This document shows, in pieces, positions 52,222-61,137 of a stretch of 64,000 nucleotides of DNA. The notes beneath the pieces were generated by a model. That model did no database searches. It was not told the DNA's origin and saw nothing but the letters and a program-made list of their open reading frames with translations. The DNA lies in assembly GCF_001005305.1 (NCBI RefSeq), contig NZ_LBMH01000003.1:1-64000 (forward strand). The letters run 5' to 3'. The number at the start of each line of letters is the position of its first letter. Positions within the stretch are counted from its first letter, which is position 1. Source of the DNA: Kordia zhangzhouensis. Lineage in GTDB: Bacteria; Bacteroidota; Bacteroidia; Flavobacteriales; Flavobacteriaceae. The position numbers and the translations under genes are program-made.

Positions 52222-53412
52222 ATGCCAACTATTTCCCAGAAAGGAATTGCTATGCCAGAGTCGCCAATTCGCAAATTGGTTCCATATGCTGAAAAAGCAT
52301 ACAAACAAGGAAAAACTGTATATCACTTGAATATTGGGCAACCGGACATTAAAACTCCTGAAATTGCAATGGATGCCGTTAAAGTACACATGTTAGATGT
52401 ACTAGCATATACTAAATCTGACGGTTCAGAAGGATATAGAAATAAAATTGCGGATTATTATGCGAAACATGACATCCATGTAAATGCAAATAATATTATT
52501 GTAACTACAGGAGGAAGTGAAGCATTAGCGTTTGCTTTTGGAAGTACAATGGATGTAGATGATGAAGTAATTATTCCAGAACCTTTTTATGCAAATTACA
52601 ATGGGTTTTCTGTGGCTGCTGGCGTAAAAGTAGTTCCTGTAATTTCTAAGATAGAAGATAATTTTGCTTTGCCTCCAATTGAGGAATTTGAAAAGTTAAT
52701 TACGCCAAAAACCAAAGCAATCTTAATTTGCAACCCTGGGAATCCTACAGGTTATCTATACACTAAAGAAGAAATTCAAAAATTAGCAAAAATTGTTAAA
52801 AAGCATGACCTGTTTTTAATTGCTGATGAAGTATATCGAGAATTTGCTTATGACGGATTACAACATTATTCTGTAATGCAAGAACCAGATCTTGAAGAGC
52901 ATGCTATCATGGTTGATTCTGTATCAAAACGATACAGTATGTGTGGAGCTCGAATTGGTTGTATTGTTTCCAAAAACAAAGAAGTAATGGCTACGGCTAT
53001 GAAATTTGCCCAAGCTCGATTATCTCCTCCTACATTTGCACAAATTGCAAGTGAAGCGGCCTTACAAACTCCTCAAAGTTATTTTGACAATGTCATTGAA
53101 GAATATGTAAGCAGACGAAATACATTGATTGATGGACTAAAAGAAATTGATGGTGTTCGTGTAGCAAACCCAAAAGGAGCTTTTTATTGTATTGCCGAAT
53201 TACCTGTTGAAAATGCTGAAGACTTTGCAAAATGGTTATTAGAAAGTTTCGAATATGAAGGAGCAACAATCATGGTAGCTCCAGCCGCAGGCTTTTATTC
53301 TTCTCCAAATACTGGCATGAATCAAATTCGTATTGCTTATGTATTAAATGAAGATAGTTTAAAAAAATCGGTTGAAATTTTAAAAGAAGCTTTAAAAGTA
53401 TACAACGCTTAA
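52222..53412 (+). CDS. Pyridoxal-phosphate aminotransferase (class I)
   Basis: A 396-residue fold-type I aminotransferase of the aspartate aminotransferase group. PLP site lysine in VDSVSKRYSMCGARIG; substrate motifs NIGQPDIKTPE, TTGGSEALAF, CNPGNPTGYLYT and IADEVYREFAYDG. Exact substrate (Asp, aromatic or prephenate) not settled. Followed at 5 bp by murB, likely the same transcript. Confidence 0.92.
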   Translation: MPTISQKGIAMPESPIRKLVPYAEKAYKQGKTVYHLNIGQPDIKTPEIAMDAVKVHMLDVLAYTKSDGSEGYRNKIADYYAKHDIHVNANNIIVTTGGSEALAFAFGSTMDVDDEVIIPEPFYANYNGFSVAAGVKVVPVISKIEDNFALPPIEEFEKLITPKTKAILICNPGNPTGYLYTKEEIQKLAKIVKKHDLFLIADEVYREFAYDGLQHYSVMQEPDLEEHAIMVDSVSKRYSMCGARIGCIVSKNKEVMATAMKFAQARLSPPTFAQIASEAALQTPQSYFDNVIEEYVSRRNTLIDGLKEIDGVRVANPKGAFYCIAELPVENAEDFAKWLLESFEYEGATIMVAPAAGFYSSPNTGMNQIRIAYVLNEDSLKKSVEILKEALKVYNA

Positions 53413-53417
53413 CTAAA

Positions 53418-54437
53418 TTGATTTCTATACAACATAACGTTTCTTTAAAAGCATACAATACATTTGGTATTGACGCTAAAGCCAAGTATTTTATTTCAAT
53501 CACAAATAAAGCAGAACTGATTGAAGCACTACAATTGCCTCAATTTTCAGAGTACTTTATTCTCGGTGGTGGAAGTAATATGCTACTGACTAAAGATATT
53601 GATATTCCTGTGTTACACATCAATAGTAAAGGAATAGAGATTATCAAAACCAATGACAATGACGTATTAGTGAAAGTACAAGCTGGAGAAAACTGGCATG
53701 ATTTTGTACTTTGGTGTATTGAAAATAATCTTGGCGGTGTAGAAAATCTATCGTTAATTCCTGGAAATGTAGGAACTTCGCCTATTCAGAATATTGGAGC
53801 ATATGGTATTGAGCTAAAAGATACGTTTGTTGCTTGTGCAGCAATACATATAGCTTCTCAAGAAGAAAAGGTATTCTCTTTAGGCGATTGTAATTTTGGA
53901 TATCGAAATTCAATCTTTAAAAATGAAGTCAAAGGCGAATATATTATTACTTCAGTAGTATTTAGACTTACTACAAAAAATCATAAAATCAATACTTCAT
54001 ACGGAGCTATTCAACAAGAATTAGAAGACAATAACATCACCAACCCAACAATCAAAGATGTTAGTAATGCCGTCATCGCAATTCGTCAGAGAAAACTTCC
54101 TGACCCTAAGAAAATTGGAAACAGCGGAAGTTTTTTTAAAAATCCTGTCATCTCAAAAACTGCTTTTGAATTACTACAACAAAAACACGCCAAGATTCCT
54201 CATTATGTAGTTTCTGAGAATGAAATTAAAGTTCCTGCTGGTTGGTTGATTGAACAATGTGGTTTTAAAGGGAAACGTTTTGGAGATGCCGGTATCCATG
54301 AAAATCAAGCGTTGGTATTGGTTAATCATGGAGATGCTAAAGGAAAAGAGATTTTAGCATTGGCTAAAAAAATTCAAGACACGGTTCTACATCAATTCAA
54401 TATTTCTATTGAAGCAGAAGTGAATGTAATTGCTTAA
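53418..54437 (+). CDS. murB: UDP-N-acetylenolpyruvoylglucosamine reductase
   Basis: A 339-residue MurB that reduces the enolpyruvyl group to give UDP-MurNAc. FAD-binding ILGGGSNMLLT, SLIPGNVGTSPIQNIGAYG, GYRNSIFK, and the catalytic Ser region GNSGSFFKNP; HENQALVLVNHGDA holds the C-terminal Glu. Type I MurB. No ATG precedes the conserved start, so translation begins at TTG 53418 (ISIQHNVSLKAYNTFG). Confidence 0.95.
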   Translation: MISIQHNVSLKAYNTFGIDAKAKYFISITNKAELIEALQLPQFSEYFILGGGSNMLLTKDIDIPVLHINSKGIEIIKTNDNDVLVKVQAGENWHDFVLWCIENNLGGVENLSLIPGNVGTSPIQNIGAYGIELKDTFVACAAIHIASQEEKVFSLGDCNFGYRNSIFKNEVKGEYIITSVVFRLTTKNHKINTSYGAIQQELEDNNITNPTIKDVSNAVIAIRQRKLPDPKKIGNSGSFFKNPVISKTAFELLQQKHAKIPHYVVSENEIKVPAGWLIEQCGFKGKRFGDAGIHENQALVLVNHGDAKGKEILALAKKIQDTVLHQFNISIEAEVNVIA

Positions 54438-54507
54438 ACTTAAGTTTTTTCACAAATTAAGACTCCCTTTTACAGCCTTCAGATTAACAGATTCGTAAAT
54501 AACATCT

Positions 54508-55116
54508 ATGTATAAATACGTACTTATTCTTTCTTTCTCCTTAATATCAGTGTATAGCTTTTCGCAAATAAAAGCTAAAAAAGAATTTCAAAAATGTGAG
54601 CTTATTTTTAAGGATAGTTCCTCATTTATAGGTTTTTGTAAAATTGGTAAAGCTGACAAAATTGAATTTACAATAGAACGTGATAGCACGCCTGATCTTT
54701 GGGATGCTAAAGATGTAAAAAGTGTTCGGTTTTTTGGATCTAGCAGAGATTTGGAATTAGAATATTTCTACGTACGCAAAGGAATGTCAAGACTTTTAGA
54801 GATTAGAGAATATGGGGAGATACTGTTATATACACGAACAAAAAAAATACCTTATCTGTTTAGGAACCATGAAATAGACTCACGTCTTTTTGATAAAAAA
54901 TCACAAAATTACTTTGTAACCTATTATTTAAAAAAAGCATCTTCAGATACACTTTTACCCATTCGCCCATCATGGAACTATAAAAAGTGGAAAAAAATAA
55001 TGCTCGATTTTTTTAAAGACTGTCCTTTAATCGTTGAAGACTTAAAAGCTGATGCCTACGATAAAGAATCAATTCGAAAATTAGTACAAGATTACAATGT
55101 CTATTGCGTCGATTGA
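54508..55116 (+). CDS. Exported protein of unknown function
   Basis: A 202-residue protein with a signal peptide (about 1-19, ending SVYSFSQ). The mature part has beta-strand segments (CELIFKDSSSFIGFCKIG, DVKSVRFFG) and a mixed C-terminal half with Trp-Lys-rich segment (SWNYKKWKKIMLDFFKD). No known motif. It follows murB by 70 bp. Confidence 0.6.
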   Translation: MYKYVLILSFSLISVYSFSQIKAKKEFQKCELIFKDSSSFIGFCKIGKADKIEFTIERDSTPDLWDAKDVKSVRFFGSSRDLELEYFYVRKGMSRLLEIREYGEILLYTRTKKIPYLFRNHEIDSRLFDKKSQNYFVTYYLKKASSDTLLPIRPSWNYKKWKKIMLDFFKDCPLIVEDLKADAYDKESIRKLVQDYNVYCVD

Positions 55117-55137
55117 TTTTACATATAAAACAAAACA

Positions 55138-55656
55138 TCATTTTTTAGGAGGATATCCTTCTAATACTTTTTGTAAAATTTGGATAAAATATACTTCTCG
55201 TTCTTCAGGTGTTGATTGTTCTTTGTAAAACCCTTCCACTACTGCTTGCCAAAACAACTCATCTTGACGAACATCTACAAAATCAAACACAAACTGTTGA
55301 TTGTGTTTATCTCCAACAGGCAACCCGATGGAAATTCCGCCTCCAACGTTTCTTCCTGTTCCTCCCACACCTACTCCTATAGCATTATTCCTATCTGGCT
55401 CAAAAAAATGAGTTTCAATATTAATATAAAAATCTGGTGTTGCTGTACGAACAAATCCTCGTTCCTGCATTATTGAATCGGTTACACGTAACAATCGCTT
55501 ATTGTCTAATTCTGATAGGCCAGTTTCTATTTCAGGGTATAAATTATATGTTTTATAATTAGAAAAATTTGTTTTATGATCATAATCATATACAACTCTA
55601 GGTGTGGTACACGCCGCAAAAATCAGTAGAAATAACACAAGATTTATATATTTCAT
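55138..55656 (-). CDS. DUF4136 lipoprotein
   Basis: A 172-residue lipoprotein (signal LFLLIFAAC, Cys16). The DUF4136 fold is seen: TNFSNYKTYNLYPE, NKRLLRVTDSIMQERGF, DFYINIETHF and a glycine-rich GVGVGGTGRNVGGGISIGLP segment. The function is not known. Confidence 0.85.
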   Translation of the reverse strand: MKYINLVLFLLIFAACTTPRVVYDYDHKTNFSNYKTYNLYPEIETGLSELDNKRLLRVTDSIMQERGFVRTATPDFYINIETHFFEPDRNNAIGVGVGGTGRNVGGGISIGLPVGDKHNQQFVFDFVDVRQDELFWQAVVEGFYKEQSTPEEREVYFIQILQKVLEGYPPKK

Positions 55657-55709
55657 AATATGAATTTTTCATTACAAAAGTTACCACAAGATAACAATAA
55701 TTATTCCAT

Positions 55710-55743
55710 AAAAAATCCTGTTTCATGGGAAAACAGGATTTTT
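55710..55743 (-). terminator. Terminator after aquaporin gene
   Basis: AAAATCCTGTTT pairs with AAACAGGATTTT around a 7-nt loop, with further A/T runs. It lies 24 nt past the aquaporin stop on the minus strand. Confidence 0.85.
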
Positions 55744-55766
55744 ACTTTATCTCATATGTTTTTTAT

Positions 55767-56447
55767 TTATTCTTTATCAAATAATGCTTTATGAATAAAT
55801 CCAGCTACCATAGCTCCTAAGATTGGTGCTACCCAAAACAACCATGTTTGTGGCAAATAATCACCTCCTGCAAACAATGCTTGACTTGTAGAACGTGCTG
55901 GGTTTACTGAAGTATTTGTTATGGGGATGCTAATTAAATGAATCAATGTTAAACATAAACCAATAGCAATAGGTGCAAATCCTTTTGGAGCCCTTTCATT
56001 AGTGCTTCCAAGAATTACTAATAAGAAAAAAGCAGTTAGTAAAAACTCTGCAACAAAAGCGGACATCATAGAATAATTATCGGGTGACAAACTATCATAT
56101 CCATTGGCGGCAAAACCTCCAATTGCTTTATCAGATCCAGTAACTATCAAGTACAAGGCACTTGCTGCCAATATAGCGCCAACAAGCTGAGAAATGATAT
56201 AACCAAGTAAATCTTTCCCCGAAAACTTTCCTCCTGCCCAAAGCCCTATGGAAACAGCTGGATTAAAATGCCCTCCTGAAATATGTCCAACAGCATAAGC
56301 CATTGTTAACACAGTAAGACCAAAAGCCAAAGAAACTCCTACAAAACCAATTCCTAAATCAGGATAACCTGCTGCAAAAATAGCGCTTCCACAACCTCCA
56401 AATACAAGCCAAAATGTTCCGAAAATCTCTGCGAAATACTTTTTCAT
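55767..56447 (-). CDS. aqpZ: Aquaporin Z-like water channel
   Basis: A 226-residue MIP-family channel with six membrane helices and two NPA loops: [11 protein letters not shown] and [14 protein letters not shown]. The Arg after the second NPA and His in the filter region fit a narrow water pore (AqpZ) rather than a glycerol channel. Likely an osmotic water channel. Single-gene unit. Confidence 0.94.
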   Translation of the reverse strand: MKKYFAEIFGTFWLVFGGCGSAIFAAGYPDLGIGFVGVSLAFGLTVLTMAYAVGHISGGHFNPAVSIGLWAGGKFSGKDLLGYIISQLVGAILAASALYLIVTGSDKAIGGFAANGYDSLSPDNYSMMSAFVAEFLLTAFFLLVILGSTNERAPKGFAPIAIGLCLTLIHLISIPITNTSVNPARSTSQALFAGGDYLPQTWLFWVAPILGAMVAGFIHKALFDKE

Positions 56448-56785
56448 AATTATTATGTTTTATTGATTAGTGATATCAATTTATAGAAAAAAGTCACTCA
56501 AAACATTTTAACTTACTAACAATTAACCTTTTGAAATAGTTCAAACAACCATCTCCCCTTTATTTATCACTTGTAGCTTTCTTTTCTATTTATTTGCCAT
56601 TGTTAATATTTAATTTTAAACATTCTCATAAACCAATCTTACAAAAAACCGTATCTTTGCACGAGATTTCTTGAAAAAGTAAAATCACACCACATTATAA
56701 AATCAGCCATGATAATTAGTTAATACCGACGTATGACTTTATTGGCGAATTACATCTGAAAAAACTATAAAATTAAAACAGACAG
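56448..56785. other. 338-bp intergenic region between aqpZ and the small Cys-rich protein
   Basis: AT-rich divergent region. A -7 box TATCTTTG (56652-56659) points toward the plus-strand small protein, giving a leader of about 120 nt. No open frame above a few codons, no strong hairpin and no repeat was found. Confidence 0.6.
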
Positions 56786-56989
56786 ATGAAACTTGTATTA
56801 TTAACAATAGGTTTATTACTAGTAGGAGTTGCAGGAATTGCAATCAAACTTTGGGCAAAAAAAGATGGAAAGTTTGCTGGAACATGTGCAAGCCAAAATC
56901 CAATGCTCAATAAAGATGGAGAAGCTTGCGGGTTTTGTGGTAAAACACCTGATCAATTTGAAAACTGTACAGAGCCACAACATCAATAA
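56786..56989 (+). CDS. Small Cys-rich membrane protein
   Basis: A 67-residue protein: one N-terminal membrane helix (about 2-22, LVLLTIGLLLVGVAGIAI), then a short soluble part with Cys pattern GTCASQN ... ACGFCGK ... NCTE. Conserved in flavobacteria as 'membrane or secreted protein'. The four Cys may bind a metal or form disulfides. Function unknown. It precedes the glycosyltransferase by 21 bp. Confidence 0.75.
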   Translation: MKLVLLTIGLLLVGVAGIAIKLWAKKDGKFAGTCASQNPMLNKDGEACGFCGKTPDQFENCTEPQHQ

Positions 56990-57010
56990 GTCGTTCTTTG
57001 CTTTCATTAT

Positions 57011-58111
57011 ATGATTACACTTCTACTCTATAGTTTTATAGTAATTACGGCTATTCAAGTTCTTTATTTTCTATTTTTTAGCACATTTGCCTTTGCAAAA
57101 TCTCGTAAAAAAAAGCAATACAACTTACCTGTTTCTATTATTGTATGTGCCAAAAATGAAGCTGAAAATTTACAGATTCTAGTTCCTAAATTATTACAAC
57201 AATCCTACAAAAACTTTGAAATTGTTCTCATCAATGATGCTTCTTCAGATGAAACTTTGGAAGTGATTGAAAATTTTCAGCAAAAAAACAGTCAAATCAA
57301 ACTTGTCAATGTTGAAAATAATGAAGCTTTTTGGGGAAATAAAAAATATGCCCTCACACTTGGCATTAAAGCCGCAACAAATGAATATTTAGTATTTACT
57401 GATGCTGACTGTATTCCTTCCTCTACTCATTGGCTAACAGAAATTACCTCGTGTTTTTCGAGCACTAAAAAAATTGTAATTGGTTACGGTGCTTATGCAA
57501 GAAAAAAATATTCCTTTTTAAATCTTTTAATACGTTTTGAAACGTTGATGGCAGCTGTGCAAGCATTCAGTTATGCAAAATTAGGCATCCCTTACACTGC
57601 TGTAGGCAGGAATTTAGCCTATCATAAAGACGAATTTTATAGAGTAAATGGTTTTGTAAATCACATGAAAATTCGCTCAGGAGATGATGACCTATTCATC
57701 AAGGACGCTGCAACAGGAAAAAATACTGCAATTTGTTTTTCCAAAGAAAGTTTTACTGTTTCACAACCTAAAACTTCATTAAGTAGTTGGTTTCAGCAAA
57801 AAAGAAGGCACGTAAGCACATCATCACATTACAAGTTCATTCATAAATTTTTATTAGGAACTTTTTATTTTACACAACTCCTTTTTTGGGGAGTAGCCAT
57901 AAGTTTACTTTGCTCTTCGGTTTGGTTATATGCATTAGGAATTCTAGGAATCCGCTTCATTGTACAATACCTAGTTATCGGATTTTCAGCAAAAAAGCTT
58001 AAAGAACAAGACACTTTATATATGCTTCCTGTACTAGAAGTCTTTTTAGTTGTGATTCATTTTGGTATCTTTATAGCCAATATGACTTCAAAACCGACGC
58101 ATTGGAAATAG
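57011..58111 (+). CDS. Glycosyltransferase family 2, membrane
   Basis: A 366-residue processive-type GT2. An N-terminal membrane helix (about 1-25), GT-A domain with VSIIVCAKNEAENL, VLINDASSDET, FTDADC (DxD-type), RSGDDDLFI and a QxxRW-like QKRRHVS, then three C-terminal membrane helices. It probably extends a surface polysaccharide or glycosylates a lipid; product unknown. Its stop overlaps the sigma factor start by 10 nt. Confidence 0.88.
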   Translation: MITLLLYSFIVITAIQVLYFLFFSTFAFAKSRKKKQYNLPVSIIVCAKNEAENLQILVPKLLQQSYKNFEIVLINDASSDETLEVIENFQQKNSQIKLVNVENNEAFWGNKKYALTLGIKAATNEYLVFTDADCIPSSTHWLTEITSCFSSTKKIVIGYGAYARKKYSFLNLLIRFETLMAAVQAFSYAKLGIPYTAVGRNLAYHKDEFYRVNGFVNHMKIRSGDDDLFIKDAATGKNTAICFSKESFTVSQPKTSLSSWFQQKRRHVSTSSHYKFIHKFLLGTFYFTQLLFWGVAISLLCSSVWLYALGILGIRFIVQYLVIGFSAKKLKEQDTLYMLPVLEVFLVVIHFGIFIANMTSKPTHWK

Positions 58112-58659
58112 CTGAAACGATTCTGAAAGCTTACATACAAAAAGCTAAAGAAGGCAATCAAATTGCTTTCAACTTTTTACTTAATTCTTTTTGGAATGAC
58201 GTATACGGTTTTCAACTAAAACGTGTCCAAAACGAAAACGATGCGGAAGACATTACGATTCAAACATTTTCCAAAGCTTTTGATAAGATTGACACGTTCG
58301 ACGAAAAATATAAATTCAAAACATGGCTTATTACTATTTCTAAAAATGTACATATTGACTTTTTACGAAAAAAGAAATCATCAATAGAAACTACCAAAGA
58401 ACAGGAAGAAGAAGTATATCAAATTATTGATGACGGACCAACTCCTGAAGATAAAATCATTACGGAGCAAAATCTTGCAAAACTTTTACGTGATATCAAA
58501 AAACTCAAACCACATTATCAAGAAGTTATTAATTTGCGGTATTTTCAAGAATTGAGTTACAAAGAAATTTCTGAGCAACTTCAAGAACCTATGAACAATG
58601 TAAAAGTCAAATTACTTCGAGCAAAAAAACTCTTAGCCGAAATTATTCAAGAAAAATGA
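58102..58659 (+). CDS. ECF-type RNA polymerase sigma factor
   Basis: A 185-residue sigma-70 family factor with region 2 (LLNSFWNDVYGFQLKRVQNENDAEDITIQTFSKAFDKID) and region 4 (LKPHYQEVINLRYFQELSYKEISEQLQEPMNNVKVKLLRAKKLL). The frame lacks ATG and starts at TTG 58102 within the end of the glycosyltransferase gene. Its TGA stop overlaps the ATG of the next gene. No anti-sigma gene is adjacent. Translational coupling on both sides ties it to the glycosyltransferase and the transporter. Confidence 0.9.
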   Translation: MEIAETILKAYIQKAKEGNQIAFNFLLNSFWNDVYGFQLKRVQNENDAEDITIQTFSKAFDKIDTFDEKYKFKTWLITISKNVHIDFLRKKKSSIETTKEQEEEVYQIIDDGPTPEDKIITEQNLAKLLRDIKKLKPHYQEVINLRYFQELSYKEISEQLQEPMNNVKVKLLRAKKLLAEIIQEK

Positions 58660-59873
58660 CAGCTTCATTTATCAAAAAATTAGGTCCAGGTCTATTATTT
58701 GCAGGTGCGTCTATAGGTGTTTCCCACTTGGTAAATTCTACTAAAGTTGGTGCCGAATTTGGATTGGGATTAATATGGGCATTATTACTCGTAAACTTTT
58801 GTAAGTATCCGTTTTTTCAATTTGGGCCACGCTATGCCGCTGCTACAGGCGAAAGTTTATTAGAAGGCTACAAAAAACTAGGAAACGGATTGCTCATTGC
58901 GTATTTTATTTTATCATTTGCTACCATGTTTACCATTCAAACAGCCGTTACTATTGTAACAGCCGGATTAGCTTCTCAATTATTTGGTATTGCGCTTACT
59001 ATGGAAACTTGGAGCACTATTATTACATTTTTTTGCTTAGGGATTTTAGCCATGGGGCGCTATCAGTTATTAGACAAACTCATGAAGGTGATAATTGTCG
59101 TGTTAACCGTAAGCACAATAGTCGCAGTTATTTTTGCAATCTCTAATGGTAACAACGCTTTATCTGCAACACCTGTCTTTCCAACTGAAATTGGAGGAAT
59201 TACATTATTAATCGTTTTTATGGGTTGGATGCCTGCTCCTCTCGATATATCCATATGGCATTCTCTTTGGGCAATTGAAAAACGACAAGAAACAGAAAAA
59301 TTCACTCCCAAAACTGCTCTTTTTGACTTTAACTTTGGTTATATCGTAACAATCATACTTGGCGCTTGCTTTATAGCTTTAGGAGCATATGTTATGTACA
59401 ATTCTGGGATTGAATTCTCTCCCAAAGGAGGTGTTTTTGCCGCTCAATTGATTGACTTGTATACAAAAAATCTGGGAAGCGGATTTTATGTAATCATTGC
59501 AATTGCAGCATTTACCACAATGTTCAGCACTACTCTCACTACTTTAGATGCTTCTCCTCGAGCGATGGCAAAAACAAGTCAGCTATTATTTGGAAGATAC
59601 ATCAAACACAGTTATATTTTTTGGATGCTCATCTTGGTTGCGGGAACTATTATCATCATGACACAATTTTTATCTGAAATGAGTTCACTTATTTATATAG
59701 CTACTGTTTTATCATTTGTTACAGCTCCTTTTTATGCTATCTCCAATTATATCCTCATCACTAGCAAACACACACCTAAACAATGGCAACCAACACGTAT
59801 ATTACGAGTAATAAGCTGGATAGGAATTATTTTTTTAACAGGATTTTCTGTTGGGTACATAACCTTATTATAA
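58656..59873 (+). CDS. Nramp-superfamily transporter lacking canonical metal motifs
   Basis: A 405-residue membrane protein with about 11 helices, aligning to Nramp (MntH/SLC11) in helix 1 and helix 6. In helix 1 the DPGN metal motif is replaced by GVSH (AGASIGVSHLVNSTKVGAEFG), and helix 6 has MPAPLD instead of MPH. So it should not bind Mn2+/Fe2+ in the standard way. It may carry another ion or have changed its substrate; annotation as a metal transporter by homology would be unsafe. It overlaps the sigma-factor gene by 4 nt. Confidence 0.82.
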   Translation: MTASFIKKLGPGLLFAGASIGVSHLVNSTKVGAEFGLGLIWALLLVNFCKYPFFQFGPRYAAATGESLLEGYKKLGNGLLIAYFILSFATMFTIQTAVTIVTAGLASQLFGIALTMETWSTIITFFCLGILAMGRYQLLDKLMKVIIVVLTVSTIVAVIFAISNGNNALSATPVFPTEIGGITLLIVFMGWMPAPLDISIWHSLWAIEKRQETEKFTPKTALFDFNFGYIVTIILGACFIALGAYVMYNSGIEFSPKGGVFAAQLIDLYTKNLGSGFYVIIAIAAFTTMFSTTLTTLDASPRAMAKTSQLLFGRYIKHSYIFWMLILVAGTIIIMTQFLSEMSSLIYIATVLSFVTAPFYAISNYILITSKHTPKQWQPTRILRVISWIGIIFLTGFSVGYITLL

Positions 59874-59923
59874 ATGCTTTATCTAAGAACTTGTTAAAAC
59901 ATGTATGTCAATAAGATTCTTTG

Positions 59924-59931
59924 TATCTTTG
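59924..59931 (+). promoter_or_regulatory. -7 box of lipA
   Basis: TATCTTTG matches TAnnTTTG; start expected near 59936, about 24 nt before the lipA ATG. A TTG lies too far upstream (30 nt) to be a standard -33 box. Confidence 0.5.
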
Positions 59932-59959
59932 TAACTGATTTTGATTGAAGAAAAGATAT

Positions 59960-60835
59960 ATGAGTACAGAAACAACAGCTAGTGTATTGCCGCCTAAAGG
60001 CAAACCCAAATGGCTTCGTGTAAAGCTTCCTACAGGAAAAAAATATACCGAACTCAGAGGACTTGTTGATAAGTATAAATTAAACACAATATGCACATCG
60101 GGCAGTTGTCCTAACATGGGCGAATGTTGGGGAGAAGGAACGGCAACCTTTATGATTTTAGGAAATGTATGTACACGTTCGTGTGGCTTTTGTGGTGTAA
60201 AAACGGGAAGACCAGAAACAGTAGCATGGGATGAACCTGAAAAAGTAGCACGTTCTATCAAAATCATGAACATTAAGCATGCAGTATTGACTTCTGTTGA
60301 TCGTGATGACTTAAAAGATATGGGAAGTATTATTTGGGCAGAAACAGTAAAGGCTGTTCGCCGTATGAATCCTACGACCACATTAGAAACACTAATTCCA
60401 GATTTTCAAGGAATTGAACGTCACTTAGATCGCATTGTAGAAGTTTCTCCAGAAGTAGTTTCTCATAACATGGAAACAGTACGTCGTTTAACTCGTGAAG
60501 TACGTATTCAAGCCAAATATGATCGTAGCTTAGCTGTGTTAAAATACCTAAAAGACCAAGGAGTCAACAGAACCAAATCAGGAATCATGCTAGGTTTAGG
60601 TGAAACTGAAAAAGAAGTCATTGAAACATTACATGACCTAAGTGCTGCAAATGTTGATGTAGTAACTATTGGACAATATTTACAACCTAGTAAAAAGCAT
60701 TTACCTGTTCAACGTTTTGTAACACCTGATGAATTTGATCGCTATCGCCAAATTGGGCTGGACTTAGGTTTCCGTCATGTTGAAAGCGGTGCATTGGTAC
60801 GTTCATCTTACAAAGCACATAAACATATTGACTAG
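59960..60835 (+). CDS. lipA: Lipoyl synthase
   Basis: A 291-residue radical SAM enzyme inserting two sulfurs into octanoyl chains. The auxiliary cluster Cys are in [13 protein letters not shown], the radical SAM cluster in CTRSCGFC, and the C-terminal RSSYKA Ser ligand is present. Start ATG 59960 ([12 protein letters not shown]) is chosen over a TTG at 59945. Normal length. Confidence 0.96.
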   Translation: MSTETTASVLPPKGKPKWLRVKLPTGKKYTELRGLVDKYKLNTICTSGSCPNMGECWGEGTATFMILGNVCTRSCGFCGVKTGRPETVAWDEPEKVARSIKIMNIKHAVLTSVDRDDLKDMGSIIWAETVKAVRRMNPTTTLETLIPDFQGIERHLDRIVEVSPEVVSHNMETVRRLTREVRIQAKYDRSLAVLKYLKDQGVNRTKSGIMLGLGETEKEVIETLHDLSAANVDVVTIGQYLQPSKKHLPVQRFVTPDEFDRYRQIGLDLGFRHVESGALVRSSYKAHKHID

Positions 60836-61137
60836 TAAATTTTGAATACTGAATTCAGAAGTATAAATTATACCTTTTGGCTAGAACACTTTTGTTTCTA
60901 GCCTTTTTTTATAGCATACTCCAACGCTACACAATACTTTTTCTACAAATTTTTAAGATTGTAAGGTATACTAAAATAAAGTATCCTCATTACTTTCTAT
61001 TCTGAAACGCTCACCTAAACTAGGTTTCAAGTACATTAGAAATATTGCACATTTCAAGAAACTCACACATCTAATAAATCACACCTTAATTTCCAACAAA
61101 AAGATGTAATTTTGATGTTCTCAAAACATACTTTCAC
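60836..61137. other. 302-bp intergenic region lipA-gap
   Basis: Contains the lipA terminator (60876-60910), then about 225 bp of AT-rich sequence before gap. No open frame, no strong repeat. The gap promoter must lie here, but I see no clear TAnnTTTG box close to the ATG. Confidence 0.6.
60876..60910 (+). terminator. Terminator after lipA
   Basis: GGCTAGAA (60879-60886) pairs with TTCTAGCC (60896-60903), followed by seven T. About 43 nt past the lipA stop. Confidence 0.85.

Noticed and set aside
53418-53420. murB as a truncated pseudogene because it lacks an ATG
   Set aside because: A TTG start gives a full-length MurB with all motifs directly after the aminotransferase stop.
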